Shown here: one piece after another, positions 7,467 through 13,820 of the stretch
Numbering within the stretch: position 1 is the stretch's first letter
How the letters are laid out: each line of letters starts with the position of its first letter
NCBI GenBank assembly: GCA_000432655.1
Contig: HF986327.1
Span: 13,875 to 27,694, forward strand
Reading direction: 5' to 3'
Length of the DNA stretch: 13,820 nt
Source of the DNA: Bacteroides sp. CAG:1060
GTDB lineage: Bacteria; Bacteroidota; Bacteroidia; Bacteroidales; UBA932
Made by a program: the position numbers and the translations under genes
The notes under the pieces: model-generated
The model's input: the letters and a program-made list of their open reading frames with translations, nothing else
Databases searched by the model: none
Told to the model about the DNA's origin: nothing

Positions 7467-9857
7467 TTAATTGAAATAATAATCTTCTTCTTCCTCGCTC
7501 TTGTTCTGTCCTGCCGCCGGAGCTTCTTCATTGTAGCCGCCGAGGTTTGTGCCCTGTGTGCTGCAGTCGAAGTTGAATTCCCCGACATTAGGTGCGACAA
7601 ATCTGTCGTTCTCCATGGACCACCCTATGGACGGGTCTGCGAGACATTTTTTCATCCATATACCCCATATCGGGAGCGCCATATTGGAGCCGCTACCCAG
7701 GGCAAGAGAGTTGAAATGAACCTGTCTGTCCTCTCCTCCTACCCACACGCCGGCGGTAATGTTAGGTGTGTATCCTATGAACCAGCCGTCGGAGTTGTCG
7801 TTCGTGGTACCGGTTTTTCCGGCAATTTCGCCCCTAAGGCCATAGACGGAGCGGAGGCGGGAGCCGGTTCCTTCATTGATAACCCCGCTCATGAGGTTAA
7901 TCATCAGATATGCAGTCTCTTCGGAGATGGCTTCGCGCTTTTGGTTGGAGTACTCTCCGATGGTCCGTCCGTTATTGTCCGCTATGCGGGTTATGTATTG
8001 AGGCGTGGCGTATGTACCCATGGACGGGAACGTGTTGTATGCCGCCACAATGTCGAATACGGACACCTCCGCCGGTCCCACGCAAAGCGAATAGACTTCG
8101 TCGATATGGGTTTTTATTCCCATCTGGTGCATCATCCTTACCAGGGCCGCAGGTCCGAGTTCCTTCATCAGGAAAGCTGATATGTTGTTGGAACTGTGTG
8201 CCAGTCCCCATTTGAGTGTCACTGTCTGTCCCAGCCACTCTTCCTTGTCCGTGCTTCGAGGAGTCCATGTCGAACCATCGTACAGCACAAAGGTCTGGGA
8301 CTGATTTACAACCTTGTCGCAAGGGGTGAGTCCCTCCTGCATGGCGAGAGTGTACAGGAACGGTTTCACGGTTGAGCCTATCTGGCGCTTGCCCTGACGG
8401 ACATTGTCATATTTGAAATACCGGTAGTTCGGTCCGCCCACATAGGCCTTTACATATCCTGTCACCGGCTCCATGGCTACGAATCCGCACCGGAGAATGG
8501 ATTTGTAGTATCTTATGGAATCGTCCGGGGTCATCGTAGTATCTGCGTATCCTTTGGAGTTCCATGCGAACACCCTCATCTTTACGGGCTTGCTGAACTG
8601 GGCGTAGATTTCTTCGTCGCTTACTCCGGCCTTATGCTGAAGCCTGTACCGGTCGCTCCAGCGTCTTGCCTGCTTCATGAGCATCTGCGCGGTTTTGGCG
8701 TCCACGGTGTTGGCGAAAGGTTTGTTTTTCTTCCACCTGACCTCTTTGTCGAAACTCTTCTGAAGGTTCTTTCCCAAGTGCTCTGCTACGGCCTCTTCGG
8801 CGTACTGCTGCATTTTGTAATTGATGGTGGTATAGATGCGCAGACCGTCCCTGTCCAAATCGTATTTGGAGCCGTCGGCCTTCTTGTTCTTGTTGAGCCA
8901 TCCATAGACAGGATCTTCTCTCCAGCGCAGGGAATCCTGACTGTAATCCTCATTCCACTGATAGTCGCTTCGTTTCGGCTTCGAGGCGGACATGTCTCTT
9001 CTGAGCATATCCCTGAAGTAAGGTGCTCTTCCGGAGTTGTTGTCCTGCACCTGATATGTAAGAGTGATAGGTATCTGTACTATGGAATCGCGTTCTTCTT
9101 CGGTGATATATCCGTTCCTTGCCATCTGGCCTATTACGAAATTGCGGCGGTCGAGAGCCATGTCGGGGTTGAGAACCGGATTGTAGCGAGTCGGCTTGTT
9201 GACCATTCCCACGAGCATCGCCGCCTCTTCTATCGAGAGATCGGCCGGCTCTTTGGCGAAGAACGTCTCCGACGCTGCTTTGACTCCGTAAGCCCCGCTT
9301 CCGAAGAAAATGGAGTTGAGGTACATGTCGACTATTTCTTCTTTGGTGTAGTCTCTTTCCAGCTTGACCGCGGTTATCCATTCTTTGAGTTTGGTTCCGA
9401 CCATCACGACTTTGGACCAGCCGGGAATCTTGCTGTCCACCTCTTTGCGCGGGTACAGGGTCTTTGCGAGCTGTTGGGTAATGGTGCTGCCGCCTCCCTG
9501 ACTTGAGTCACCGAGAAGTATGGTCTTTACGAACACTCGGGCAAGACCTCTCATGTCTATTCCGGAATGTTTGTAGAAGCGGGCGTCTTCTGTCGCTATG
9601 GCTGCATCTACGAGATGCTCTGACAGTTCGTCATAACTTACGTAGGTCCTGTTCTCTATGTGGAATGTGGCGAGAACTTCTCCGTTCTCGGCTATAACCT
9701 GTGTTGCGAGTTTGTTGTCAGGGTGTTCCAACTCCTCGAATGAAGGAATCCTGGCAAAGATGCCGACAAGAAGAAGAGAGACAACGAGAATAGCGAAAGG
9801 AGCCGCTACTATTATCCAGAACCACTTGACAATTGTTTTCTTAGTACTATCTTTCAT
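7467..9857 (-). CDS. mrcA: class A penicillin-binding protein 1A (transglycosylase/transpeptidase)
   Basis: This bifunctional membrane enzyme polymerises lipid II and cross-links peptidoglycan in the periplasm. It has 796 residues from the ATG at 9857. A longer frame reaches a TTG at 9908, but that TTG is part of the promoter box, so I reject the extension. One transmembrane segment lies at about 10-34. The GT51 domain shows EDARFYKHSGID (90-101, catalytic E90), GGGSTITQQLAKTLY (121-135) and the glutamate-rich region around KLERDYTKEE. The transpeptidase domain shows STVK (495-498, nucleophile Ser495), SSN (555-557) and KTGT (681-684). The region between the domains is long, as is usual in Bacteroidota PBP1A. 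The C-terminus ends in a short acidic tail (SEEEEDYYFN). It is the first gene of the operon with ddl and prmC. An 18-base palindrome in its leader suggests control by a dimeric regulator. Confidence 0.95.
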   Translation of the reverse strand: MKDSTKKTIVKWFWIIVAAPFAILVVSLLLVGIFARIPSFEELEHPDNKLATQVIAENGEVLATFHIENRTYVSYDELSEHLVDAAIATEDARFYKHSGIDMRGLARVFVKTILLGDSSQGGGSTITQQLAKTLYPRKEVDSKIPGWSKVVMVGTKLKEWITAVKLERDYTKEEIVDMYLNSIFFGSGAYGVKAASETFFAKEPADLSIEEAAMLVGMVNKPTRYNPVLNPDMALDRRNFVIGQMARNGYITEEERDSIVQIPITLTYQVQDNNSGRAPYFRDMLRRDMSASKPKRSDYQWNEDYSQDSLRWREDPVYGWLNKNKKADGSKYDLDRDGLRIYTTINYKMQQYAEEAVAEHLGKNLQKSFDKEVRWKKNKPFANTVDAKTAQMLMKQARRWSDRYRLQHKAGVSDEEIYAQFSKPVKMRVFAWNSKGYADTTMTPDDSIRYYKSILRCGFVAMEPVTGYVKAYVGGPNYRYFKYDNVRQGKRQIGSTVKPFLYTLAMQEGLTPCDKVVNQSQTFVLYDGSTWTPRSTDKEEWLGQTVTLKWGLAHSSNNISAFLMKELGPAALVRMMHQMGIKTHIDEVYSLCVGPAEVSVFDIVAAYNTFPSMGTYATPQYITRIADNNGRTIGEYSNQKREAISEETAYLMINLMSGVINEGTGSRLRSVYGLRGEIAGKTGTTNDNSDGWFIGYTPNITAGVWVGGEDRQVHFNSLALGSGSNMALPIWGIWMKKCLADPSIGWSMENDRFVAPNVGEFNFDCSTQGTNLGGYNEEAPAAGQNKSEEEEDYYFN

Positions 9858-9871
9858 CGTCACAAAAATTT

Positions 9872-9889
9872 GTCGTAATATATTACGAC
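9872..9889. promoter_or_regulatory. 18-bp perfect palindrome, candidate operator
   Basis: GTCGTAATATATTACGAC is its own reverse complement with no central spacer. It lies between the predicted transcription start of the PBP operon (near 9901) and its ATG at 9857, centred about 20 bases inside the transcript. That position fits a repressor site for a homodimeric DNA-binding protein. It also sits some 70-90 bases upstream of the predicted topA start, so it could affect both genes. The regulator is unknown. Confidence 0.5.
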
Positions 9890-9905
9890 TGGTGAAAAAC
9901 AACCG

Positions 9906-9913
9906 CAAAATTA
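9906..9913 (-). promoter_or_regulatory. -7 promoter box TAATTTTG for the PBP-ddl-prmC operon
   Basis: Read on the minus strand, bases 9913-9906 match TAnnTTTG at all six defined positions. The predicted start is near 9901, giving a leader of about 44 bases that carries the palindrome. The box includes the TTG that would otherwise open a 17-residue N-terminal extension of the PBP, which argues for the ATG at 9857. Confidence 0.55.
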
Positions 9914-9923
9914 ACGATTAAAT

Positions 9924-9955
9924 TTTGAATTTTACCGAGTTTGTGGCTTTCTTTG
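9924..9955 (+). promoter_or_regulatory. probable topA promoter, TTTG-N20-TTTCTTTG
   Basis: A -33 element TTTG at 9924-9927 is followed after 20 bases by TTTCTTTG at 9948-9955, one mismatch from TAnnTTTG. The spacing fits the Bacteroidota promoter layout. Transcription would start near 9960, about 22 bases before the topA ATG. A weaker alternative box, TGAATTTT, lies at 9926-9933. Confidence 0.45.
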
Positions 9956-9981
9956 CATATCAAAACTGAATAGAGACGAAA

Positions 9982-12294
9982 ATGGAGGGTAATTTAGTAA
10001 TAGTGGAGTCTCCGGCCAAGGCCAAGACCATACAGAAATTTCTGGGTGACGGGTTTGTTGTAAAATCAAGTTTCGGACACATACGGGACCTTCAGGACAA
10101 CAAGCTCAGCGTGGATATTGATGGTGGATTCAAGCCGGAATACGTCGTGCCGTCAGATAAGAAGAAAGTCGTGGCCGAGCTTAAAAAAGCTGCCGATGCG
10201 GCTCAGCTTGTGTGGCTTGCGTCCGATGAGGATCGCGAGGGAGAAGCAATATCATGGCATTTGAGCGAAACTCTTGGGCTTGACAAGGCCCGTACTCGCA
10301 GAATAGTGTTTCATGAGATTACAAAAGACGCCATCCTCAATGCCGTACGCAATCCGCGGGACATCGATATGAATCTTGTTGATGCCCAGCAGGCCCGCCG
10401 TGTACTTGACAGGCTTGTGGGTTTCGAATTGTCTCCGGTTCTATGGAGAAAGATTCAAAGGGGCCTTTCTGCCGGAAGGGTTCAGTCTGTCGCACTCCGT
10501 CTGGTGGTGGACAGAGAAAAAGAGATAATGAATTTCATCAGTACGCCGTTTTACAGGGTGGAGGGAGAGTTCCTCTCCGGACCGGTGAAGGTGAAAGGTG
10601 TCCTGGATACCAGATTCGACAGTCTTGATGATGCCCGCAAGTTCCTTGAAGACAATGCTAATGCGGCTTTTTCGGTGTCATCAGTGGACAAGAAACCATC
10701 CGTACGCCACCCGGCGCCGCCGTTCACTACTTCCACTCTTCAGCAGGAAGCTTCCAGAAAGCTGCATTTCCCTGTCAGCGTGACCATGCGTGTGGCGCAA
10801 TCCCTGTATGAAAGAGGTATTATCACCTACATGCGTACCGACTCCACCAATCTTTCCACACTCGCGTTAGGTACGGCCAAAGAGTTTATAAGCAATACTT
10901 ATGGGGCTGAGTATTCCCATCTTCGCCAATATAAGACCAAGAGCAAAGGCGCGCAGGAGGCGCACGAAGCCATACGCCCTACATATATTGCAAATACGGA
11001 GATAGAGGGAACCGCACAGGAGAAGAAACTTTATTCTCTTATCTGGAAGCGCACTGTCGCTTCTCAGATGGAGGATGCTTCTCTTATGAATACGCAGATA
11101 AAAGTGTCTTCAGATTGTCGCCCCGAGAAATTCAACATTCAGGCGGCAGAAGTTCTGTTTGACGGTTTTCTCAAACTCTATATGGAAAGTCAGGATGAGG
11201 AGGAGGAGAACGATGAAAATGCAATAGTTCCGGAAATGCATGTGGGAGACAGCCTTGAGGCGGCCACTATTTCTGCCGAATGCAAGTTTACGCAGGCTCC
11301 TTACAGGTATTCCGAGGCGACCCTTGTCAAAAAACTTGAGGAACTCGGCATCGGCCGTCCTTCCACCTATGCTCCTACCATTACAACCCTTACTACGGGG
11401 CGCGGCTATATCGTAAAGGGCGACAAGGACGGAATAAAGAAACCCGTATGTAACCTTTCGCTTCGTGGCGGAAAGGTGACGGAGTCTCATAAGACGGAAG
11501 TCGTCGGTGCGGAAAAAGGAAAACTGATGCCGCAGGAAATAGGCATGATAGTGACAGATTTTCTTGAGAGGAAGTTCCCGTCCATCATGGATTATGATTT
11601 CACGGCCAATGTCGAGAAGGATTTTGATAGTGTAGCCGCTGGCAAGACGGCATGGAACTCGGTTATTTCCCGGTTTTACGGGCCGTTCCACGAAAGAGTG
11701 GACGAGACGCTCAAGGACGGGGAATATGACCACAGGGAGCGTGTCCTTGGCACCGACCCTTCCGACGGGAAGACGATAACGGCCAAATTCGGCCAATATG
11801 GCGCGTATGTGCAGAAGGGTGAAGGGGACGACAAGCAGTATGCAAGTCTGGCCAAGGGACAATTGATAGAGAATATAACTCTTGAGGAGGCATTGGCGCT
11901 GTTCAGTCTTCCACGCACGGTAGGTGAATATGAAGGGATTGCAGTGGTGGCCATGAAAGGGCGTTTCGGTCCGTATCTGAAATATGGGGACGAGAACATA
12001 TCTCTTCCGCGCGGTGTGGATCCGCTCAGCGTGTCTTTGGATGAATGTGTTGCCCTTATAAGGAAAGCCAATGAAGAGAAAGATTCTGCAAAGGCCGTCA
12101 TAAGCGCTTTCCCGGCTTCGGATATCAGCGTTCTTCAGGGCAGATACGGTCCGTATATCAAACACGCCGGCGGAAACTATAAGATTCCCAAGGGAACCGA
12201 CGCTTCTTCACTTACGGAAGAAGACTGCAAGTCAATAATTGCAGCGGGAAAACCTACCGGCACCGGATACAGGAAAACAAAAACCAAAAAATAA
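9982..12294 (+). CDS. topA: DNA topoisomerase I (type IA)
   Basis: TopA relaxes negative supercoils by a transient 5'-phosphotyrosine break in one strand. The protein has 770 residues. The N-terminal TOPRIM domain starts at VIVESPAKAKTI (6-17) with SFGHIRDL (30-37) and the metal-binding DEDREGEA (82-89). The type IA core includes AQQARRVLDRLVGF (135-148), SAGRVQS (163-169) and the active-site tyrosine Y283 in ITYMRTDST. GIGRPSTYAP is at 456-465. An acidic linker (DEEEEN) follows at 405-410. The C-terminus has no four-cysteine zinc ribbons; instead it carries repeated F/YGxY modules at about 603-612 (FGQYGAYVQK), 662-669 (FGPYLKYG) and 722-728 (YGPYIKH), the Toprim_Crpt type, and ends in a basic tail (RKTKTKK). 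The lrp-type gene follows after 5 bases. Confidence 0.97.
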   Translation: MEGNLVIVESPAKAKTIQKFLGDGFVVKSSFGHIRDLQDNKLSVDIDGGFKPEYVVPSDKKKVVAELKKAADAAQLVWLASDEDREGEAISWHLSETLGLDKARTRRIVFHEITKDAILNAVRNPRDIDMNLVDAQQARRVLDRLVGFELSPVLWRKIQRGLSAGRVQSVALRLVVDREKEIMNFISTPFYRVEGEFLSGPVKVKGVLDTRFDSLDDARKFLEDNANAAFSVSSVDKKPSVRHPAPPFTTSTLQQEASRKLHFPVSVTMRVAQSLYERGIITYMRTDSTNLSTLALGTAKEFISNTYGAEYSHLRQYKTKSKGAQEAHEAIRPTYIANTEIEGTAQEKKLYSLIWKRTVASQMEDASLMNTQIKVSSDCRPEKFNIQAAEVLFDGFLKLYMESQDEEEENDENAIVPEMHVGDSLEAATISAECKFTQAPYRYSEATLVKKLEELGIGRPSTYAPTITTLTTGRGYIVKGDKDGIKKPVCNLSLRGGKVTESHKTEVVGAEKGKLMPQEIGMIVTDFLERKFPSIMDYDFTANVEKDFDSVAAGKTAWNSVISRFYGPFHERVDETLKDGEYDHRERVLGTDPSDGKTITAKFGQYGAYVQKGEGDDKQYASLAKGQLIENITLEEALALFSLPRTVGEYEGIAVVAMKGRFGPYLKYGDENISLPRGVDPLSVSLDECVALIRKANEEKDSAKAVISAFPASDISVLQGRYGPYIKHAGGNYKIPKGTDASSLTEEDCKSIIAAGKPTGTGYRKTKTKK

Positions 12295-12299
12295 GTCTT

Positions 12300-12803
12300 A
12301 TGCCGAATTATCAGCTTGATGAAATTGACAGGAGGATACTTTCCTTTTTGGTCAACAATGCCAGAATGCCGTTTCTGGAGATAGCGCGCGAATGCAATAT
12401 ATCGGGCGCTGCAGTGCATCAACGGTTCAAGCGGATGGAGAGCATGGGGATAGTTACCGGATCAAGAATGATTATCAAGCCTTCGTCCATAGGCTTGAAC
12501 GTATGTGCATTCATAAGTGTCAGTTTGTCCGAGGACAACAAGTATCTGGAAGTGGTGGAGGCTCTCAAGCATGTACCGGAAGTGGTGGAGTGTCATTTTA
12601 TAACAGGTAAAGCCGCGCTGTTTCTGAAAGCGTACTGTTTTGACAACGAGCATCTTATGAATATGCTTATCAATACGATACAGCATATTCCGTATGTTCA
12701 GGCCACAAATACTATGATATCCCTTGATCAGGCCTTTGAGAGAGAAGTGTGGGTAAAGGATTTCAATGCGGTCAGTTTCAAGACCGGCTCATTGACAGAA
12801 TAG
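12300..12803 (+). CDS. Lrp/AsnC family transcriptional regulator
   Basis: The protein has 167 residues, normal for this family. Residues 6-50 form the winged helix-turn-helix: LDEIDRRILSFLVNNAR opens it and the recognition helix lies near ISGAAVHQRFKRME (34-47). Residues about 66-145 form the RAM (ligand-binding, oligomerising) domain, with VPEVVECHFITGKAALFLK as its central strand-helix region. Relatives sense amino acids and act globally or locally as octamers, but nothing here names the ligand. The ATG at 12300 lies 5 bases after the topA stop, so the two are very likely co-transcribed. No separate promoter is visible. The last 26 bases overlap the 3' end of ispD on the other strand. Confidence 0.92.
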   Translation: MPNYQLDEIDRRILSFLVNNARMPFLEIARECNISGAAVHQRFKRMESMGIVTGSRMIIKPSSIGLNVCAFISVSLSEDNKYLEVVEALKHVPEVVECHFITGKAALFLKAYCFDNEHLMNMLINTIQHIPYVQATNTMISLDQAFEREVWVKDFNAVSFKTGSLTE

Positions 12804-13461
12804 CCTTCCCGATGATCAAATCTTCCGGAGTGGTAATTTTGATGTTGAATCTGTCTCCGGGGACAATGTCCACTTTGATTCCTGCCGCAGCGGCCACCGA
12901 AGCATCGTCGGTGAAACTTGTCCTATACGGGGCGGAATAAGCTTTCTTTATACCTTCGGAAAGGAAAAACTGCGGCGTTTGCACGGCCACCGTACAAGCT
13001 CTGTCCGGATCCGGAATCTCCGGATTTGTGGAGCGGAGCGTATCCGTAACTGGCATTGCGGGTATCAGAGCCTCGCAGTCTTCCATTTTTTCGGCCATAC
13101 TGCGTATAAGTTCCGTGCTTGTAAACGGCCTTACTCCGTCATGAATAAATACTATGACATCGTCAGGAACTTTTAAAAGTGCCTGTCTTACAGATTGGAA
13201 TCTGGTGAGCCCGCCTGCGACCAGTGTCTGCGGGCAGAAAAAAGAATTTATGGCGCAAAGGTCTTTCCATGTCTGGAAATAGTTGTGCGGAAGAACCGTG
13301 ATCACCTTCATCTCCGGCAAGGCATCCATGAACGTTTCGAGGGTGCGCTGGAGCACCGGTTTGCCCTCGAAAGACATGAATTGTTTCGGTGTGTCTCCTC
13401 CCATCCTCGTTCCGCTGCCGGCAGCGACGAATATGCCATAAATTTTTCTCTTCATTGACAT
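12778..13461 (-). CDS. ispD: 2-C-methyl-D-erythritol 4-phosphate cytidylyltransferase
   Basis: IspD transfers CMP from CTP to methylerythritol 4-phosphate, the third step of the non-mevalonate isoprenoid pathway, which supplies undecaprenyl phosphate and quinones. The protein has 227 residues, the usual size. Motifs: the nucleotide-binding FVAAGSGTRMGG (11-22) with K26, IHDGVRPF (106-113), TPQ (162-164), TDDAS (184-188) and NIKITTPEDL (206-215), all diagnostic for IspD. There are two possible starts, ATG at 13461 and ATG at 13455 (MSMKRK or MKRK). The promoter box implies a leader of only about 6 bases for the first and 12 for the second, so the shorter form (225 residues) is equally plausible. 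It is divergent from mreB and convergent with the Lrp gene, overlapping it by 26 bases. Confidence 0.96.
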   Translation of the reverse strand: MSMKRKIYGIFVAAGSGTRMGGDTPKQFMSFEGKPVLQRTLETFMDALPEMKVITVLPHNYFQTWKDLCAINSFFCPQTLVAGGLTRFQSVRQALLKVPDDVIVFIHDGVRPFTSTELIRSMAEKMEDCEALIPAMPVTDTLRSTNPEIPDPDRACTVAVQTPQFFLSEGIKKAYSAPYRTSFTDDASVAAAAGIKVDIVPGDRFNIKITTPEDLIIGKAILSMSRS

Positions 13462-13471
13462 TAATTTTTCG

Positions 13472-13479
13472 CAAAATTA
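13472..13479 (-). promoter_or_regulatory. -7 promoter box TAATTTTG for ispD
   Basis: Read on the minus strand, bases 13479-13472 match TAnnTTTG at all six defined positions. The predicted transcript starts near 13467, leaving a leader of only 6-12 bases. No -33 TTTG is evident. The box is paired back-to-back with the mreB box, 12 bases apart. Confidence 0.55.
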
Positions 13480-13491
13480 AGTAATTTTCAT

Positions 13492-13499
13492 TACTTTTG
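13492..13499 (+). promoter_or_regulatory. -7 promoter box TACTTTTG for mreB
   Basis: Bases 13492-13499 match TAnnTTTG at all six defined positions. Transcription would begin near 13504, giving a leader of about 24 bases before the mreB ATG at 13528. A degenerate -33 (TTCG, 13468-13471) lies 20 bases upstream. Confidence 0.6.
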
Positions 13500-13527
13500 T
13501 TTTTTGACAAGACAAGTGTGAATCAAA

Positions 13528-13820
13528 ATGGCATTTTCGTTTCTTAATCAAGAATTGGCAATTGACCTCGGAACGGCCAACACGGTCATTTATCAGAATG
13601 ATCAGATTGTCCTGGACGAGCCGAGTATCATAGCAATAGATAACAATACGGGGAAATGCATCGCTTTTGGTCAGCAGGCCAAATTGATGCATGAGAAGGT
13701 CAACCCCGGCATGAAGACCATCCGCCCTCTGCGCGATGGTGTCATTGCAGACTTCAATGCTGCGGAGATGATGATAAGAGGCTTCATCAAGCAGGCTACC
13801 AGTCGTCACAGGAATATTTT
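13528..13820 (+). CDS. mreB: rod shape-determining protein MreB, 5' part only
   Basis: The frame opens at the ATG at 13528 and runs off the right edge after 97 codons and two bases. MreB is the bacterial actin that guides the elongation machinery along the inner membrane. The N-terminal ELAIDLGTANTVIY (9-22) is the phosphate-1 loop of the actin/Hsp70 fold. EPSIIAID (31-38), the GxxAKxM-like stretch GQQAKLM (48-54) and IRPLRDGVIADF (65-76) are all typical of MreB near its N-terminus. The start follows a consensus -7 box and an A-rich leader. In many bacteria mreC, mreD, a class B PBP and rodA follow, but that lies outside the window. Confidence 0.95.
   Translation, partial: MAFSFLNQELAIDLGTANTVIYQNDQIVLDEPSIIAIDNNTGKCIAFGQQAKLMHEKVNPGMKTIRPLRDGVIADFNAAEMMIRGFIKQATSRHRNI

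Noticed and set aside
8634..9506. 290-codon plus-strand open frame opposite the PBP gene
   Set aside because: It lies wholly within the GT51 and linker region of the PBP and its product shows no recognisable domain; long antisense frames are common opposite genes of this codon usage.
9858..9908. 17-residue N-terminal extension of the PBP from a TTG at 9908
   Set aside because: The TTG is part of a consensus -7 box and the extension spans the 18-base palindrome; the ATG at 9857 gives a normal cytoplasmic tail before the membrane segment.
11110..12165. 351-codon minus-strand open frame opposite topA
   Set aside because: The topA product is conserved throughout this stretch; the antisense product shows no family features.
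12548..12590. 13-base direct repeat GGAAGTGGTGGAG, 30 bases apart, in the Lrp gene
   Set aside because: Both copies encode EVVE in the RAM domain (LEVVEAL and PEVVECH) and no further copies are seen, so coincidence of similar codons explains it.

Overview
The window is a chromosomal stretch of housekeeping and envelope genes from a member of the Bacteroidota, most likely order Bacteroidales; I cannot place the family from sequence alone. The evidence is: promoters of the Bacteroidota type (-7 box TAnnTTTG) in all three divergent intergenic regions, no recognisable Shine-Dalgarno sequences, a DUF3109 protein and a PqqL-like M16 protein of the kind common in this phylum, and a topoisomerase I with C-terminal Toprim_Crpt-type repeats instead of cysteine zinc ribbons. 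Coding density is very high, and no RNA gene, insertion sequence, CRISPR array or phage gene was seen. No gap without a gene exceeds about 125 bases.

Layout. Positions 1-2258, minus strand: a secreted TPR protein followed 6 bases later by a U32-family protein that runs off the left edge. Positions 2357-5525, plus strand: a secreted M16-family protein whose catalytic motifs are ruined, then a cysteine-rich DUF3109 protein starting one base after its stop. Positions 5511-9857, minus strand, in order of transcription: class A penicillin-binding protein, D-Ala-D-Ala ligase, PrmC methyltransferase, a tight operon with an 8-base gap and then an 11-base overlap. Positions 9982-12803, plus strand: topA and an Lrp/AsnC regulator 5 bases downstream. 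Positions 12778-13461, minus strand: ispD. From 13528, plus strand: the first 97 codons of mreB, cut by the right edge. The U32 and mreB genes are easily missed because each is open at a window edge.

Functional theme. Ddl makes the D-Ala-D-Ala dipeptide, the class A PBP polymerises and cross-links the resulting peptidoglycan, IspD feeds the isoprenoid pathway from which the undecaprenyl carrier is made, and MreB positions elongation. Mixed in are genes for information processing: PrmC (release-factor methylation), TopA (supercoiling), a U32 protein related to RNA-hydroxylation enzymes, and an Lrp-type regulator.

Nothing here looks like a whole new system. The points most worth a second look are: (1) two divergent promoter regions with the same symmetric architecture, CAAAnnTA-N12-TAnnTTTG; (2) an 18-base perfect palindrome in the leader of the PBP/ddl/prmC operon; (3) a perfect 14-base-pair hairpin inside the start of prmC; (4) an M16 protein that has lost its zinc site and apparently the whole catalytic-glutamate segment; (5) two convergent gene pairs whose coding ends overlap, with no terminator between them.
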